A DNA stretch of 64,000 nucleotides from Icerya purchasi (lineage: Eukaryota > Arthropoda > Insecta > Hemiptera > Monophlebidae). A program made the position numbers and the translations under genes. A model generated the notes under the pieces. The model did no database searches. It was given only the letters and a program-made list of their open reading frames with translations, and was not told the origin of the DNA. The stretch lies in the NCBI GenBank assembly GCA_039619475.1, contig CM077115.1, positions 445,769,292-445,833,291 of the forward strand. Reading direction: 5' to 3'. This document shows, piece after piece, positions 15,001 to 30,000 of this stretch. How positions within the stretch are numbered: position 1 is the stretch's first letter; every line of letters starts with the position of its first letter.

Positions 15001-18000
15001 TTATTAAATTTTTAAAGTAAATCTTGAAGTCGGTACTTTTTCTTTAAAAATTTATTTTATTTCACTATTTTTAATGCAAATGATTTTGAACTGATAATAC
15101 GGATAGTTTTTAACCTATTATTATAATGCGACTTTCCGTAAAAAAATAAAGCTGAGTGTATTAGTTCAAGGGTAATTTCCGGAAAATTCTGCCGCTTGGC
15201 TGATTTAATTTTTTGTCTTTTTCCAAAATACCATACTGATATTTTAAGCAATCGCGTTTGTTATATTACCAAAAAAAAAAAAAAAAGCTTATCTCAAAGA
15301 GGGAACATATTTTTTCATGTTTTTTACTGACTGCTCAGTGTCTATGTTCCCCGATTTTCATTGGTACACAAATGGTACCGTCGTCGAATGGTTCACTTTT
15401 AGATGAATTAAAAATCGTTAAAATCGCTTGACATGTGTATAAGTTATGCGCGATAACCTTTTTCATTTTGAAGTTGATGAAAACATATTTTAAAAAAATG
15501 TTCGCGAATAAACTTCCACAAGGCATATATTTCAATATGTTTTTTCATAAAGATACAAGATATGCAAAATTTTAGATTTTATTTTATTTTTTCGTTTACG
15601 TTTACGTTTTGTTCCTCCTTTTATCGTTTATTCTTGATATTATTTTCCCATAATTCATAATTTTATTATTTACTATTTCGAAATAGCCGTTTTCAAGGCT
15701 ATCTATTGATAGTTTTTGAAATTACATTATTTTTGTTATGTAATTACGTTAATACGCGAACTTCTTAAGTAATATAATTTTTTTTATTATCGTAAATATA
15801 CATATATTAATTACAACGTAATTCTTAGACTACCCCCATTAGAAAAAATGTTCCAATTTTATGTAACGTTTGTTATATTTTATAGGATTTTTGTGATTGT
15901 TATTTAAAAAATGTCGCAATTTTATGTAATGAAATATGTAACGAAAAAATGTCTTAAAAGTTAATTGTTAGGATATGATTTTTGCGATTATGTTATTTTT
16001 TTTTGTGTTGATGCCAGTAAGAATTACGCTGTAAATTTTGATCATTTTATACAAAGTATAGAAGAGAAAGAGACAGAAATGAAAGCAAGAGAGGTCAAGG
16101 GGCCAGCCCCTTGTGTGGCCAAAATAGCCGAGTTATATATATATATATATATATACATGTATATAATCCATTGATAACCAGCAGATAAATTATAAGAAAA
16201 GAAGACCAACTTTATGCAAGCATTATTAAAAGTAAACGCATAAGAAAATCAAAACGTCTCGAATGTTCGCGAATTATTTAAAAATTTATTTAAGTATACA
16301 ATTAAAGATACGGCGTTTATAGTAATGATTTGTGTATCATTTTTTACCCTCAGAAGTACAAATTAAATTGTTCCCACCGTTTTTCGGAATTATTATTTCG
16401 AAAATAATTTAAATACGTTTTGATACGTAGACGTCATTGAAATGATTTAAATAATTTTTCGATTTTTAATTATAAATGCTTTCATTTGGTTACCAAGATG
16501 TAGTTTAAATGCGTTAAAAAAAAAAAAAAACAAAAAAAAAAAAAATTATTTAATTTTAAGGTAGCGCATAAGTAATACATACTAAGAGCTGTTATGTATA
16601 ATACTGTTGTTACTCGAGTTTGATTCGTGTAAAGTTAAAAAACATTATTGAGGTTGCTGAAAATTTAAATAATTTAAGTCCCCTAATGGGTTATCTGTTT
16701 CCACCGTAAACGGGTTAAAATTCAAAAAAAAAAAAAAAAAAAAAAATGTAATATTTAGTTTTTATTAGAACGGTTATAAATTAATCTATTTTTGAAAAAT
16801 TATTTATAATCAGATTATTTCAATCGAAAGAAATATTAAAATTTTAAAAAGTTAATTTATTTAAAAAATTTATATTTTCTTCTAAATGAGAGCTGTTTAA
16901 TTGTGAAACTTTTTATATACGAGTACATCACTTGTAATAACCGTGTTGATTTTTTTTTTTTTTTTTTTTTGTTTTAACAATTTCCGAACGGAATAAATTT
17001 AATTAATGTTTATTATCCGGAAGTCGTTTTATACCGACATTTTGTTCTACAATTGAGTATGAGCCTAGAATTGAATTATTTCTGTTTGATATGTAGGCTA
17101 ATAAATTGTACGAAAAGTATGGTGGCGGACCGAGATTTCGTTCAGATTCGTTTACTTGTCTCAAGTGCGTAAAAAATAATTGCTACAGAATACGTGTAAA
17201 AAATAAAATCTCGGAAGAAGCGAAAGAAATATGTTCTAGGATACGAAATCGCATTAACGAGTAAGTATTCACCGATAAGAGCAATTACATTATTTTTATT
17301 TTTTCGCAGAATTATAACATTTGAGATTTTTGGCTTAGATTTCGCTTCTGTCCATATGTCAAGCCGTGTGAGCTAACTAAAGCAATTCCGCTTAGATAGA
17401 ATATTTTAAAATTGGATAATAAGTAATACGTGTTTGATGCGGCCGTATTATTATTATTATTATTATTATTATCAGCATCATCATCATCATCATCATTATT
17501 AACATTGATGAATGTATACTAATTGGTTGTTTTCACATTTCATGACGGTAGATGTCGACTTAACAAGGTTTGTCTTTTTATGATGGCAGTTCCTCACATA
17601 ATCGGTTCAACCTCATCATGTGACCGCTATTGGTTGCATGGAGGTGCGATTTGTTGCATATTTTTAGTGTAATCGGAAAAATTATTCACATTGGCATTGA
17701 AATTGTAATGCAGCATTAAACGAGTACGTAATTTTAATGTGAAACCTAAATTGCGATATAACACCACACTGCCATTTCTTACTTTTAATCACATCACATT
17801 CTCTTTACGTATATGTATTCTTACCATTATTGTTTTTCCAACTTTTATCAGCAGTTGCTTGTCTTCTATTTTTTTTTTTTTTTTTTTTTTGTATTTTAAA
17901 CCTTTCCCGTTTAATTGAGATTCTTAACATTTTCGAAAACATCGGTTCTTTTCTCCTTATACGCAGAGCATAACTGCTCGAAATTTTTTTTTTAGTCAGA

Positions 18001-21000
18001 TATTTTTCTTTGCCTTACGGCGGGTACAGGTTAACTAGAGTTATCTGCTCTAGTAAGTAGTCACTCGACCATCATTATTAGTTCCAGCGGTGTGGAGAAA
18101 TGAAACAACAATCAATTGAGTTCGATGCGTTCACGTCGTGTAAGGTGATAATTTTCTGTTCAGTGGGCTTAGCACTGATAAGAAAGACAAAAATTGAAAC
18201 TCACAACATACTGCCGGCAAGGTCCGTATGTAACACAGTGTTTCTACCAGTAAATAAATATCGCTAAGGGTTTTAATACATTTACAGCAGCAGGCTATCA
18301 ACAACTTACTCTTGAAAACGTGTCCCAAACAGATTGATAAACATCGATTTAGAGTGAGAAGGTGAAAATCCGACACCGGTTCGTACCGGCTAGGGAGTAA
18401 ACCGTAACAGAAAATCTTCTGAAAGACAATGGAAACGCGTAAGTGTATTTGCCCACGAACAATTATGATATTGTACCACGTGATCGGAATAGTAATTGGC
18501 GTCATCTGGACTCCGGACCTAAAATTGTGAAATTGGCCACCGGTCATGGTGATGGAAACAAACCAGAACCCATATGGAAATGATGTTACTGAAATCAAAA
18601 CAGGAAATACCAGAAAGATCGAAACATAAAACGTACACGAGCTAAATGAAGTAGGAAAACTAGCGCTTTTTAAACACGAAATATTAGAATACGATATTGT
18701 AGGAATATTGAAAAAGCATTTGAATAGTAAAACGGCATACAGAAAAAATGTTCTACGAATGGAATAACGATCATATTAAACAAACATCCGTAACAGTATA
18801 ATTGGATATGAAGCAGTCAACGATCCAATAACGACAATCAAGATAAGAGAAAACCTGGTTTACTTAAACATCATACAGGTATATTCGCTAACCAATAAAT
18901 CAGATTTGAAGAGTGATAAAGAGAACGCCATCGCGAAAAATGTGATGACAACAATCAGAGGCTTTATCAATTGAAGAAATAAGCTCTAAGATACAGAACT
19001 GTATACCGGTTTGGCAAGTATGGCCTCGGCAAGAGGTTAAGATCTAATTAATTTCTGCGTCAGCACCGGTATGTTCATAAACAAAACACAGGGTCCAAGT
19101 ATCATCTCCATGACATATGTGTACACAAGTCGTTCGATGAATATCGATAGCAAATATACCACATTCCGATAAATAAAAGATGAAGAACACCAATCAGAGA
19201 CACAAAAAAATAACCTGAGAACGACTGTAATAGCGATCATCAGTTTTTAGTGGCAAAACTAAAATTACGAATTCCAAAAAAAAAAAAACAAAAAAAAACC
19301 AAAAACATTTGTAATAGATGAAATTTAAAACAATATAAGAACACCGCAATATGCGAACTGTAAAACATGATAGAAACAACAGGTCTAGCAGAAGATGCCA
19401 ATATAGCTTGGAAGCGTACAAAAATAGTGCTAGAAGCAAGTGGAAGTGCTAAAACAACATAGCCAATAAAAGAAATAAACCATAGATTACAAAAATTTAA
19501 AAAAAAAAAAACAATAATAAAAAAACTTAAAAGGAAATGCGTGACAAAGGAAAAGCTCAAAATATCAAGATATACTATAAGTAGACAAGTTAAACGAAAG
19601 TGCGAAAATAATAAAGGGTGGTACATTTAAATAGGACATGTAAAGATACTGAACAGCATAAAAATAAAAACAAAGTAAGAGACGTGATCCGAAAAATCAA
19701 TAATGAGACATTTTAATGAATAAAAAGCGGCGATGATTATTGGAAAAAATAAAATAAGATTTAGATGGTGCGAATACTGCAAAAAATGAATAAAGAATTT
19801 AAGGGAAGAGCAAGAAACTGTAGAAACGCCCACCGGAACAACAACAAAAAAAAAAATAAGCGCTGATTAGAAATGAAGTGCACGACACACTTCAAAAACT
19901 GAATTTGTTTAAAACAGCAAAAGTTGATTTGATTGTCGCTGAAATGTTTTTGAACACATTGGAATTCAAGGACGCAAAAACTCTATATCTGTAGAATATG
20001 GCAGAAAGTGTGTAATGCGTATACGCTTGGTTAAATGATTAGACTTTGTCTATTTATGTTCCATAAAAAGGGATAACGATACGTATGTAAAAATTATAGA
20101 TATTTAAATTGCATGCGGACAAAATGATGCTGGCTATCATTCATGAGGGATTGAAACAATTTATATTACCACAAATCTCACTGCAGCACGCGGGCTTCAT
20201 GCCAGAAAAAGTGCAAGAGAATGGATTTTTAACAAGCGTCAAGTAAAAAAATAATAAATACCTAGTGTACAACAGACATACCCGTATATGTAAGTTTTTT
20301 CGATTACAATACAGAAGTTTCACTGTGTGGTTTGGAAAAGATTATGGCAAATACACTATATGAAATAGGTGTACTACCACATCTATAATACATCTCTGAT
20401 CAAAAATTTGTATAGCGATAACGAAAAGATAAAAATTAATAAATTAAGTGAAATTTTTAAATCTAGAAGGGAGTTGGCGATATATACTAACCCGATTATG
20501 TTCAGCACATACAGCGAATATGTAATGGAAAACAAAAAACAAAACACGTGAAGCATTGGAAGATGGTATAAAAATAGGATGAAAAATTATTAAGTAATTT
20601 GCGATATGCGTAAGATATGGCTGTGTGAAGTTGCCCGACAAATTTTTGGTAATTCAAAATCAACATTGCAAAACAGTTAGGAATCATTTGGTGGGTAGTC
20701 CGTTCCCAAAATTTGGGAATGAATGGTTAGTTTCTAGACACCATTTAAAAAAAAGGGTGAGAAGTTGGCCGACGAATTTGCGAAAATCGCTAATTTTTGA
20801 AAATTTTTTATTTAAAGTGTATAGATTGATCAGAAATCATTTGGTTGTCATTGGTAATCTATTCCCAAAAGAACACAACGGGTTAAGATAGTGAAAAATG
20901 CCCCTAAACCGATCGTTATAAAAACTATACCATTGTGTCAGGCATCGGAAAATACTATCATCCTGAAAGTTTCAGCCCGCTGGGCACCTAAGGGGCGTCC

Positions 21001-24000
21001 TCCCTAGGCACGAAAATGTAAAATCAGTTTTTTTGACGATATCTTAAGAACCAGTTGGCCGATATTATTCAAGTTGGATTCAAATTGAAGATATTTCAAA
21101 ACTTTACAATTAAAAAAAATATTTTCGGACTTATTTATCGACAAAACCTAACCTAAAAATCTCCATTTGAAAATTTCAAAACGCTATAAAAATTGATCTA
21201 AAGCAAATTATATATTTTATGCTAAACTACGCTCATGAATTTTTTCTGAATTTTTAAAGGGGTAGACGTACCTTAAAAATAACAAAAACTGTTATTTTTT
21301 TTTAGTTCTTTTTTGCATTTTCGGTTAAATTTAACAGCTACGAGCTGATAAAAAGATTTTTTGAGCCTCAGATTTATACAAAATGACATTAAGTACTTCC
21401 CAGTGTATTTTGGACATACAGAATATGGATAAAAATAACATCTCATTTTTCTGCTGGTTGTTTGGTTGGTTTTTCGGTTTTACGTCTCACAATATATACT
21501 GAAATAATTCATATTTGCCGGCCTTCGTTAGAAGGAAATGAGGATCAGCTTTTGCGTAAGCCACTCTCATCGGTTAACAACGGTCCGTTGGATTATTGAG
21601 AACCATCCACGGGGCAGTAGGACAAGAATAGAAATTGCTTCACATTCAGTTTAATAAGAAGTTGCTTGACGATACTGGGTTGTACTGTAAAATCGTTTCT
21701 TGCACAATGAATTTGGTTCACGATTTGTTTCCCGTGTAGGCACCAGTGACGTTTTATCTCAACTAATGAATCACGATAATACAGAAAATGCTCTATATTT
21801 AAATGTGGCGACAGGGAAGTTGGGTCTCTGAATAGTTCTTTTTCAAAAATTGACATATGCGGGCGTCATGGATTTTCCAGAGTTGACAGAAAAAGATTTG
21901 GAATTACTTTTTACTGGGACTGATCAATTACAGTTAGCAATTTCATGTTTAGCTGAAATAATGGGTGATTCGGGCGCCGAAAGGAATTACCAGAATTTAT
22001 CAAAATTCAAGTACGACCTCGCTATATGAGTAGTCGGACATATAACTGCTACATGCAGTATATTTCGAATAGTACTGAACATAGTGTTACCATATTACCG
22101 TGAGTGTGCTAATGGTATGTGCACCATTAGCTGTTGTGCACATGTCGCTGCAGTTATATTACTTATTACCTGCACGAAATCTGTCAAAGTTAATAAAACC
22201 TGCCGAACATGTTAGAAAACTTTTCGATGCTGTACATCATGCACCAGTCATACAAGAAAACCGCGATGAAGATGATCAGTTGTAACTGTACATTACGATT
22301 ATTAGCTGCTATATTAACTGTTTTTATATTCTTTATGTTTAAGATATACATATATGGCAATATTGGCAGTGTCTTCCCAGATAAAAAAAAATACAAATTC
22401 TATTGCTTATTATTTTTAATTTACTTTATTTTTTATATCATTGTAAGAATAAACCGATCTAAAAACAAGATGAAAATCGCAAATATTTCTTTTTATATTA
22501 TTTATATTTTAAATATTGTAATGCGCATTGTTAAATCTTTTAAGCTAAAAATAAAAAAAAATTTAAAATCATAACGTGTGAACAAAGAGTATCCGAAATA
22601 ATTTATTCTTTGCTTTAACTGTTGATCTTATTTATTATTCTGTCGCATCAGTATTTTCTAAGATAATAAAATAAAAAATTCAGCCAAAAACATAGTAGAA
22701 AAGTAAATGAAAACTTTTTCATTCCATATTCCTCGTGTCCAGAATACCGGAAAGTACTTACGAAGTTTTTTGCATAAACTTGAGACCAAAAACAAAAAAT
22801 TTCAACCGCTGATGGATGCTAAATGTGACAAAAAATACCAAAAAAAAACAACAAAAAAACGGGTTTTTTAGTTTATAAGGAGTGTTTAAACAACTTTTAC
22901 ACATCTAGATAAATTCAATTATCTCTAACATATTGAAGGATATTTATGAATAATTTTAGTTGAAAACCAAAGCGAATATGAATCATTTCAGTATTTCGTG
23001 AGCCACAAAAACTGAAAACCAGCAGAAAAATGACTATAGTCGTATCGTATAGTTTTTGCAATTTTCTCCCCGTACTCGTAATTTTATACGATTTGACCTT
23101 ATTTTTTCTAATTGTTAAACTATTACAAGGAGTAAAATTTATTTACGAATATTAACATTTTTTCGGAAATATAATAATTCGATACAATTTCACTAATTTT
23201 TTTTTTTTTTTCGCCGATAAATTAATCTTTGTGAAATATTATATTTGATTTTATTATCGAATATTAACAACGCTTGCGGTGTTCCCTCTGTGACAACTCC
23301 TACAATTTTTACTTTATATAATCTGTGATTGGTCTGTATTATCGTGTTTTTTTTCTTTTTTTTTTCTTTTTACGTCCACGCTTATTTTTGTTCAAGTTTC
23401 TTCGTCTTCTTTACTTCTCAATCCGGTAAAGATCGGCGGACAACCATTAACGGATAAATTAAAATTCTCCAGCTATATCGGGTTAATCTATTTCTCGATT
23501 GCGTTCGTACGTCTTCCATTTAGTGATGGGTAAGTTCGTTATTTTTTCAGACACAGATGCGGCACCGAGAATCACGAGTTTTGGAACTGAATTCTGGACT
23601 ACCTGTTGGACTAATATGAGGATCCGATGTGCGCGTACACACACACTTGTTTTGCCGTTGAAACGTATACTAGTGTATTTCTATTGTGTAAACACAGAAC
23701 TGGAGCCGGATAGATCTCGTTGAAATAGTGGTAAATTAAAGAAATAATAGCGTTAGACAAAATTACACGGTATATTTAGCGTTGTAATCAGTAAAAGAAA
23801 AGGAAACTATAGAATAGCTAATAACGAATTCTTAGTTGCACAGAAAGCTACTGATGTGTCCGCGGAGAATATAGGATAGTGAATAAAGCTTTCTGATAAT
23901 TCCGATATGGGGATTATTGGTACTAGCGTATGCCATTTCGCACTTTGCTAACTGATTACGACGCATCATGCACTCAATCATCGAGTAATATGAATTCTTG

Positions 24001-27000
24001 ACCACGAGAGGGAACAGGGAATGGAATAAACTGTTCCGGTTTTAACATGTTATTTTAACTTTTGTGTGTATTTAAGAACTTTGGAATTATTTGTAGCGAC
24101 ATTTTTAACCCCCTTTCCGGTTCTGTAACAGAGTACGGAATAATTCACATCGATATCGAGCGGTCGGAGTTATATCATCGCAGTGTGGGGGGGGGGGGAT
24201 ATTGCACATCATCTACTCGGTACTGTGTAAAAAGCGCAGATCCGCTTAAATATCCTTCTGCTGACTCATTGATCGTCATTACTTAGATTATTCGCGCGTT
24301 ATATTTTAATCCTAATTTGTTGTTTTTTTTTTGTCTCTACAGATAGATTCTTTATTAATTTATCTAGAGGTATAAGCGGTACATTTTGCTTTAATTTTTG
24401 TTTATATGGAATACTTTTTTTCGTTTTTTCGAGAGTCGTTTAAAATTTTTTCACTACTTTCTCTAGTACCAAGTTTCCAGCCTCCAGTCTTTTCTCTTTA
24501 ATATTTCATATCCCAATGATTCGGCTGCACATAGAAACGCTTCATGTGTTAACAAACATTTTTTTTTCTCATTTCTGGGCCAATCTTTTTTTCAATATGA
24601 ACGATTTCAATAGTGTACGGAATCGTAATAAGATGGTTTAGAAACGATCAAATAAAAATGTCCAATAACTCACGAACAGTTTGACTTATTAATTCCCCGA
24701 AATTGGATTATAAATTATAATTAAACTTCTATCTATGGTAATGTTTATAAATAATTTTAAGCTAAATTACCCCGGAGCGGCAAAAAAAAAGAACACCAAA
24801 AAACCGTGCCAAGAATATATAATATTAGGGAGCTTTGCCTCCTGGCCGCTTGGCGACCCAACCCTCCGCGGCTCCGCCTCCAAACCCCCGTTTTGTGCGA
24901 GTTTCGTCGTGATTAAGTTTGCTCTTAAAACAATGATTTTTTTTTTTTTTTACTAAATTCGTACTCTGCTCTCGAATTTACCTTATTGTTTTAATCATGC
25001 AACAGTACTAAATTGTTTAATATTTTTTTGTAAGTTTATTGCTTGCGGAACACTTGGTAGATGCTCCTTGTTCTGATTTAAAATCGTCGAAATACACTAA
25101 AAAGGAAACAAAAGAAGGATTGTTAACAAAAGATGTTTCGTCTTCGTCCGCTATGAGTAAAACACGATGAACCAAAAGCCAGTACCCGTTGTTGGGTGGG
25201 CGGAAGCGCGGTACTCCATAGGTAAATACAGCAGTACCGCGTTTTCATGTGATTGGTAATGATCTTATTAAATTGACGCTGATCTATTCCCTTTTTTTTT
25301 TTTTGAGCCCCAAGGTATGAAAAATTTGGGCATTTTATAATTTTCCTAAAAGTCACTGACCTGGAGCTGTTGATTAAAAAAAAAAAAAAAAAAAAAAACT
25401 AGCTTTCTAAGTACCATAGAACGGTTTCAGAACTTTTTTTTTGATTTTTCGTCTAATAATACGAAAATTGAAATTAGTTTTTTAAAAGTTTGAAATAAAA
25501 TAGCTCAAAAAGTTCAATCGCTAGAAGGGTAGTGTGTAAGCGAGGGAAATACTCTAAATTCAATTCTCTTTAAAACGAGACCTAGAGCAGTTCAGTAGAA
25601 TAATTGGTTTTTGATAAACGATTAAAAAATTGAAAAAACGGCAAAAAAATGTGATTTATTGCTTTAATTTATTTGCTCGTTTTGAGTCTTAAGGTATGAA
25701 AATTTTGAGCGTTTTATATTTTTCTTAAATGCTGCTGGTGTAGATCTGTCGATTTACAAAAAAAAAATAGCTTTCCAAGTGCCATAGAACGGGCTCAGGA
25801 CTTTTTTCTTTTGACTTTTTGTCTATTTTTTGATTCATTGCTCGTTTTGAGCCCTAAGATATTAAGATTTTAAAGATTTTATATTTTTCCTGAAAGCTAC
25901 CGACCTGGAGCTGTTGATTAAGAAAAAAGAATACTTTCTAAATGCCATAGAACGGGCTCAGGACTTTTTTAAAATTATTTGTCTTTTGTCTTATTTTCGT
26001 CTATTTTGGTAGAAATATTTGATACATTGCACGTTTTGAGCCCCAAGGTATGAAAATTTTGAACATTTTATAAACTTTCGTAGAAATCGTTAACTCGGAG
26101 CTGTCGATTAAAAAAAAAAAATTAGCTTTCCAAGTGCCATAGAACGGTCTTAGGACTTTTTTTTGATTTTTCGTTTATTTTTTTCCGATTTTTCGCCTAT
26201 TTATTTCCTTGGAGTTTTATTATATAGATGGAATTTTTAAAACGACCTCAAAAGTCATCCTTAAAGAATCCACAACTCACCACTAAATACAATCCTTTAA
26301 AAAAATGAAGTTCGAAATATTAAAACGCACAGAATCCCTTTTATGAAATCGAAAAATTACGGTTAAACGATTATTTAACCCCCCCCTACCCCCCTACCGG
26401 GGAGGATCCTTTTGCGCAAAAAACATAATAGCCCGAGGAAATACGTAGAAGAAACCAAAACGTATCTCAAACGGATGCATAAAGGACCACCGTTTTATAC
26501 AGGAAAACTATAGCCGAGCTTACAACTTTATATTTAGGTCTTTGTAACGCGGAAAGCTCGAAAATCCCGGGCGACGACAGAACCTATTACAAAGAATTAA
26601 AATTAAAATACTCGCTAATAGTCTCGTGGAACGCGATGGCAACCACTACATACAACATCATATACACGCTAAGTCAGTACGCAGCAGACACACACTGGAC
26701 TGCAGTTTAGTAAAACGATGTAAATCAAACAATATCAATTCCGAATGTAGTCTTGCGTGTGTACACATTCGTACTGCATATAAACAATTGCCTAAGCTTG
26801 TATCTGTACAGCTAAAATTACGAGAATAGGTGCCGCCCACCAACCGAATGATTGAGGAGATAATGATGATCAAATGTAAATTATAGTTATCTTTAACTTA
26901 ATAGACGGGGAATCTGCTCAGTGCATGGAACATCCTGCGAGACTGATTTTGTTTCTAAATGTGCTGTTTTTTTTTTTTCGCGTTATTACTGGTTTTATAT

Positions 27001-30000
27001 CGTATACTGCTCGTAATATTTCCCAAATATTTTTTCTGGTTTTTATCGGCTTTACTAGCGTCGTAGCCTAGCAATTTAAATGCTTCGGCTATCAGATCGG
27101 GGGTCGCATGGGTTCGAAGTTGACTCGTTTCGGACTCGAGTCGCTTTTCACTAGGAATATTATACTTAATCTGAAATAAAACTGGACACCAGAGAAATCT
27201 CTGGAAACTCTGGCCATGGGGATTTATTAGGCTTAGTACATTATGAAAAGAGCTTAATTCTACAATATCCATTGTGCTTTATATCAAGAATATACGGTAC
27301 ACACGTTAACCTGCATCACGCCCGTATCAAAACACATGTGTGTGTTTAAATGTTTACATTTAATTTACTCTAGTGTGTTCGTCACTATTAATTTAATATC
27401 TTGGAAACTCTTTGTGATTCCATAGTCTCTTCTTCCTATATTGCTCATTTACGTTAACTTTTCTCAATTAATCTTTCATCCGATTCACTTAAAACCGCTT
27501 GTTTCCCTAACACTTATTTACTAGAAATTTGATTGCGGTTTTTGTTAAATTTTAATATTTAGAATTAAACTGTTTCTAATTAATATGTTCTTTTTTCGAC
27601 CTTCTAATGTTTTGTTTTTTTTTTTTTGTTTTTTTTATTATTTAAAAATAAATTGTTTTACTTAATAAAACTATCAGCGTATTTAAAACTTTTTGTCATT
27701 TGCTTTCTCCGAGTCTATAAAAGGTGGTTATACATTCATCCTGTTTTTTGTCTATGCTTTTCTATCAACATGCGCAGTGTGAATTATTGCGTCTGTTGTG
27801 CCGCGTTCTCTAGCAAAACCGCACTGATTACTTGTTGTACATATGACACATTCGGAAGAAGGCGCTCATCTATTACTCGTTCCAGTATTTTCAGCGAGTG
27901 TGAAAGCAATCTTATTGGACGGTAGTTGCTACTACACTCTGATGGATCTCCTTTATTCTTGAAAATCGGAATAGTGATGCGCTAGACTTCCAACTGTCCG
28001 GAATCTGGATGCACCACTGCATTGTAATAATCCGTCAACCATGCTGTAGCAGTCTCTTTTAATTCGGAAATTTTCCAAACATTAACAGGAATTCCATCCG
28101 GTCCTGACGCTTTCGAAGTTTTCATTCCGCTTATTTCTCTGGAAACTTCATCAGTTGATATGCTAGCGATTGGTCCTAAAGTTGGTTTCTCAAATAGCGG
28201 ATTTCCAGATGCTGTATCACTTCATTAGTCTGATCGAAAAAGTATTACTTCCAGCGTTGTACAATTTTTCCTTCGTCATGGAACCGAATTCTCATGACGT
28301 CTTTTACGTACACATAATAATGTTCGATGTGTCTTAAGCACTGTTAGCGCGTGTCTTAGCCAACCGGTATATACATATCACCCAGTCGCATCATCTAGCT
28401 TTTTATACAATGCCCGCGTAATGCGGGTGCTAGCGTCTGCAACTGCTCTTTTTCCATCCGTTTGGCCTATCTGCCATTTTTTAAACGCTTTCTCTTCGCG
28501 CCAATTTTCGGTTTTACTTCATCGCACCAGAACCAGGTTTGCTTATCGTCACGTTTATATCCCCGTTTGTAAGTTCCTAAAACCACTCTGACAGTCGTTA
28601 CTATGTTCGTCTTACTTAACTCTTTTCAAATTTATTCCGTCAGGTATCACCTCGAGGAATACTATATTGTTGGTCATTGAATGTTTTTACTCTTTAATGT
28701 CCATCATTTTATTCTAACTGGCAAAGTTACACTTCTCTTTTGTGTGTTTGACCGACAACAGATTCTAAGGTCAATTATTACCAGTTCATGTTGCATAGCA
28801 ACACATTGCGACGGGATTAAGCGTTTGAGCTCCCGTCTATGTTACCAGATGGCTGTCCGTTTTGAAGAAGGTATTGGCAATTACAAGTTCGCTAGATTCC
28901 GCCATATCCAGGATTCGTATTCCATCTTCGTTGCGTGTAGCATATCCGTTATTTCCATAGCATTTATACCAGTCACCGAGTCTTCCAACGTGGCCATTTA
29001 AGAATCAGTTCCCATATAATAAGATTAGACTATCATTCGACGGATAGCTTGCAATCGGGTCTTGGAGTTCTTGCCAAAAGCAATCTTTCTGCACATGCAC
29101 TTTGTGGGGTGTAAGCTGAGAGAATATGTAGCGACTAAGTAGTAATATATACAGTATAATAGTCATAAGTCTATCCGAACATCTATTGACTGCGCAAACT
29201 TTGTCCCTCAGATTCGCACTTACTGCAAATGCCACTCCATTTCTGGTTGACGCACCGTTGTAAATAAGTTTGTACCCAATATCTCGCGATTTTTGGCCTT
29301 TCCATCTTGTTTCTTACAAACGGGCAATGTCAATCTTCGCCGGCGTTTAGGCATTTCGGCTATTTCCTGACTGCTGCGTCCAGTTAGCGTACCGAAATTT
29401 ACCGTTACTCTATTCGTACTTTCGCTCTGCTGGTGTTGTTTCTCGCCTTGCTGTTACCCGGGACCTGCTTTAGCCAGTTCCGGAACTGGTAGCCCTTGCA
29501 TACTATTCACGCTGACCAGGCGATACCGACGCGCGTCGTCTCTCTAATGTACGCCTTAGCATTACCACTTGAATTCTGGTTTGTAACAGTCATATTTAAA
29601 GTAGTTTTACGACAAGAGATAATAAACCAACCGACGACCGGGGTCTGGTGTTGGTATGAAAAACAGTAGCCTTAATTAACAAAAGCTATGAAACGCCGCC
29701 GTTGATTTCTACTAGGAGCATCCGCTGCCGTCCGTAAGGTAACCTGTCCTTTCCCTATCTGGTTTGAGAAGGCCTTTTTTTTTACGTTGGACTTAATACT
29801 TGCCCTTTTCAAATCCCGACCCGGCTGCCCCCTAGAATTTTCATCTTAAACTTCCACCAGGTTACTCGGTTTAGCAGGGGCGCCACTTGCAGGCAGAGAT
29901 GCTGGAGTAGGAGTGGAGTGGCTATGAAGTTCGCAGGTGAACTTTGCGCTACGCATCATACTCCACGGAATTGCACCCACCTCTTTCCCAATTTGGTCCC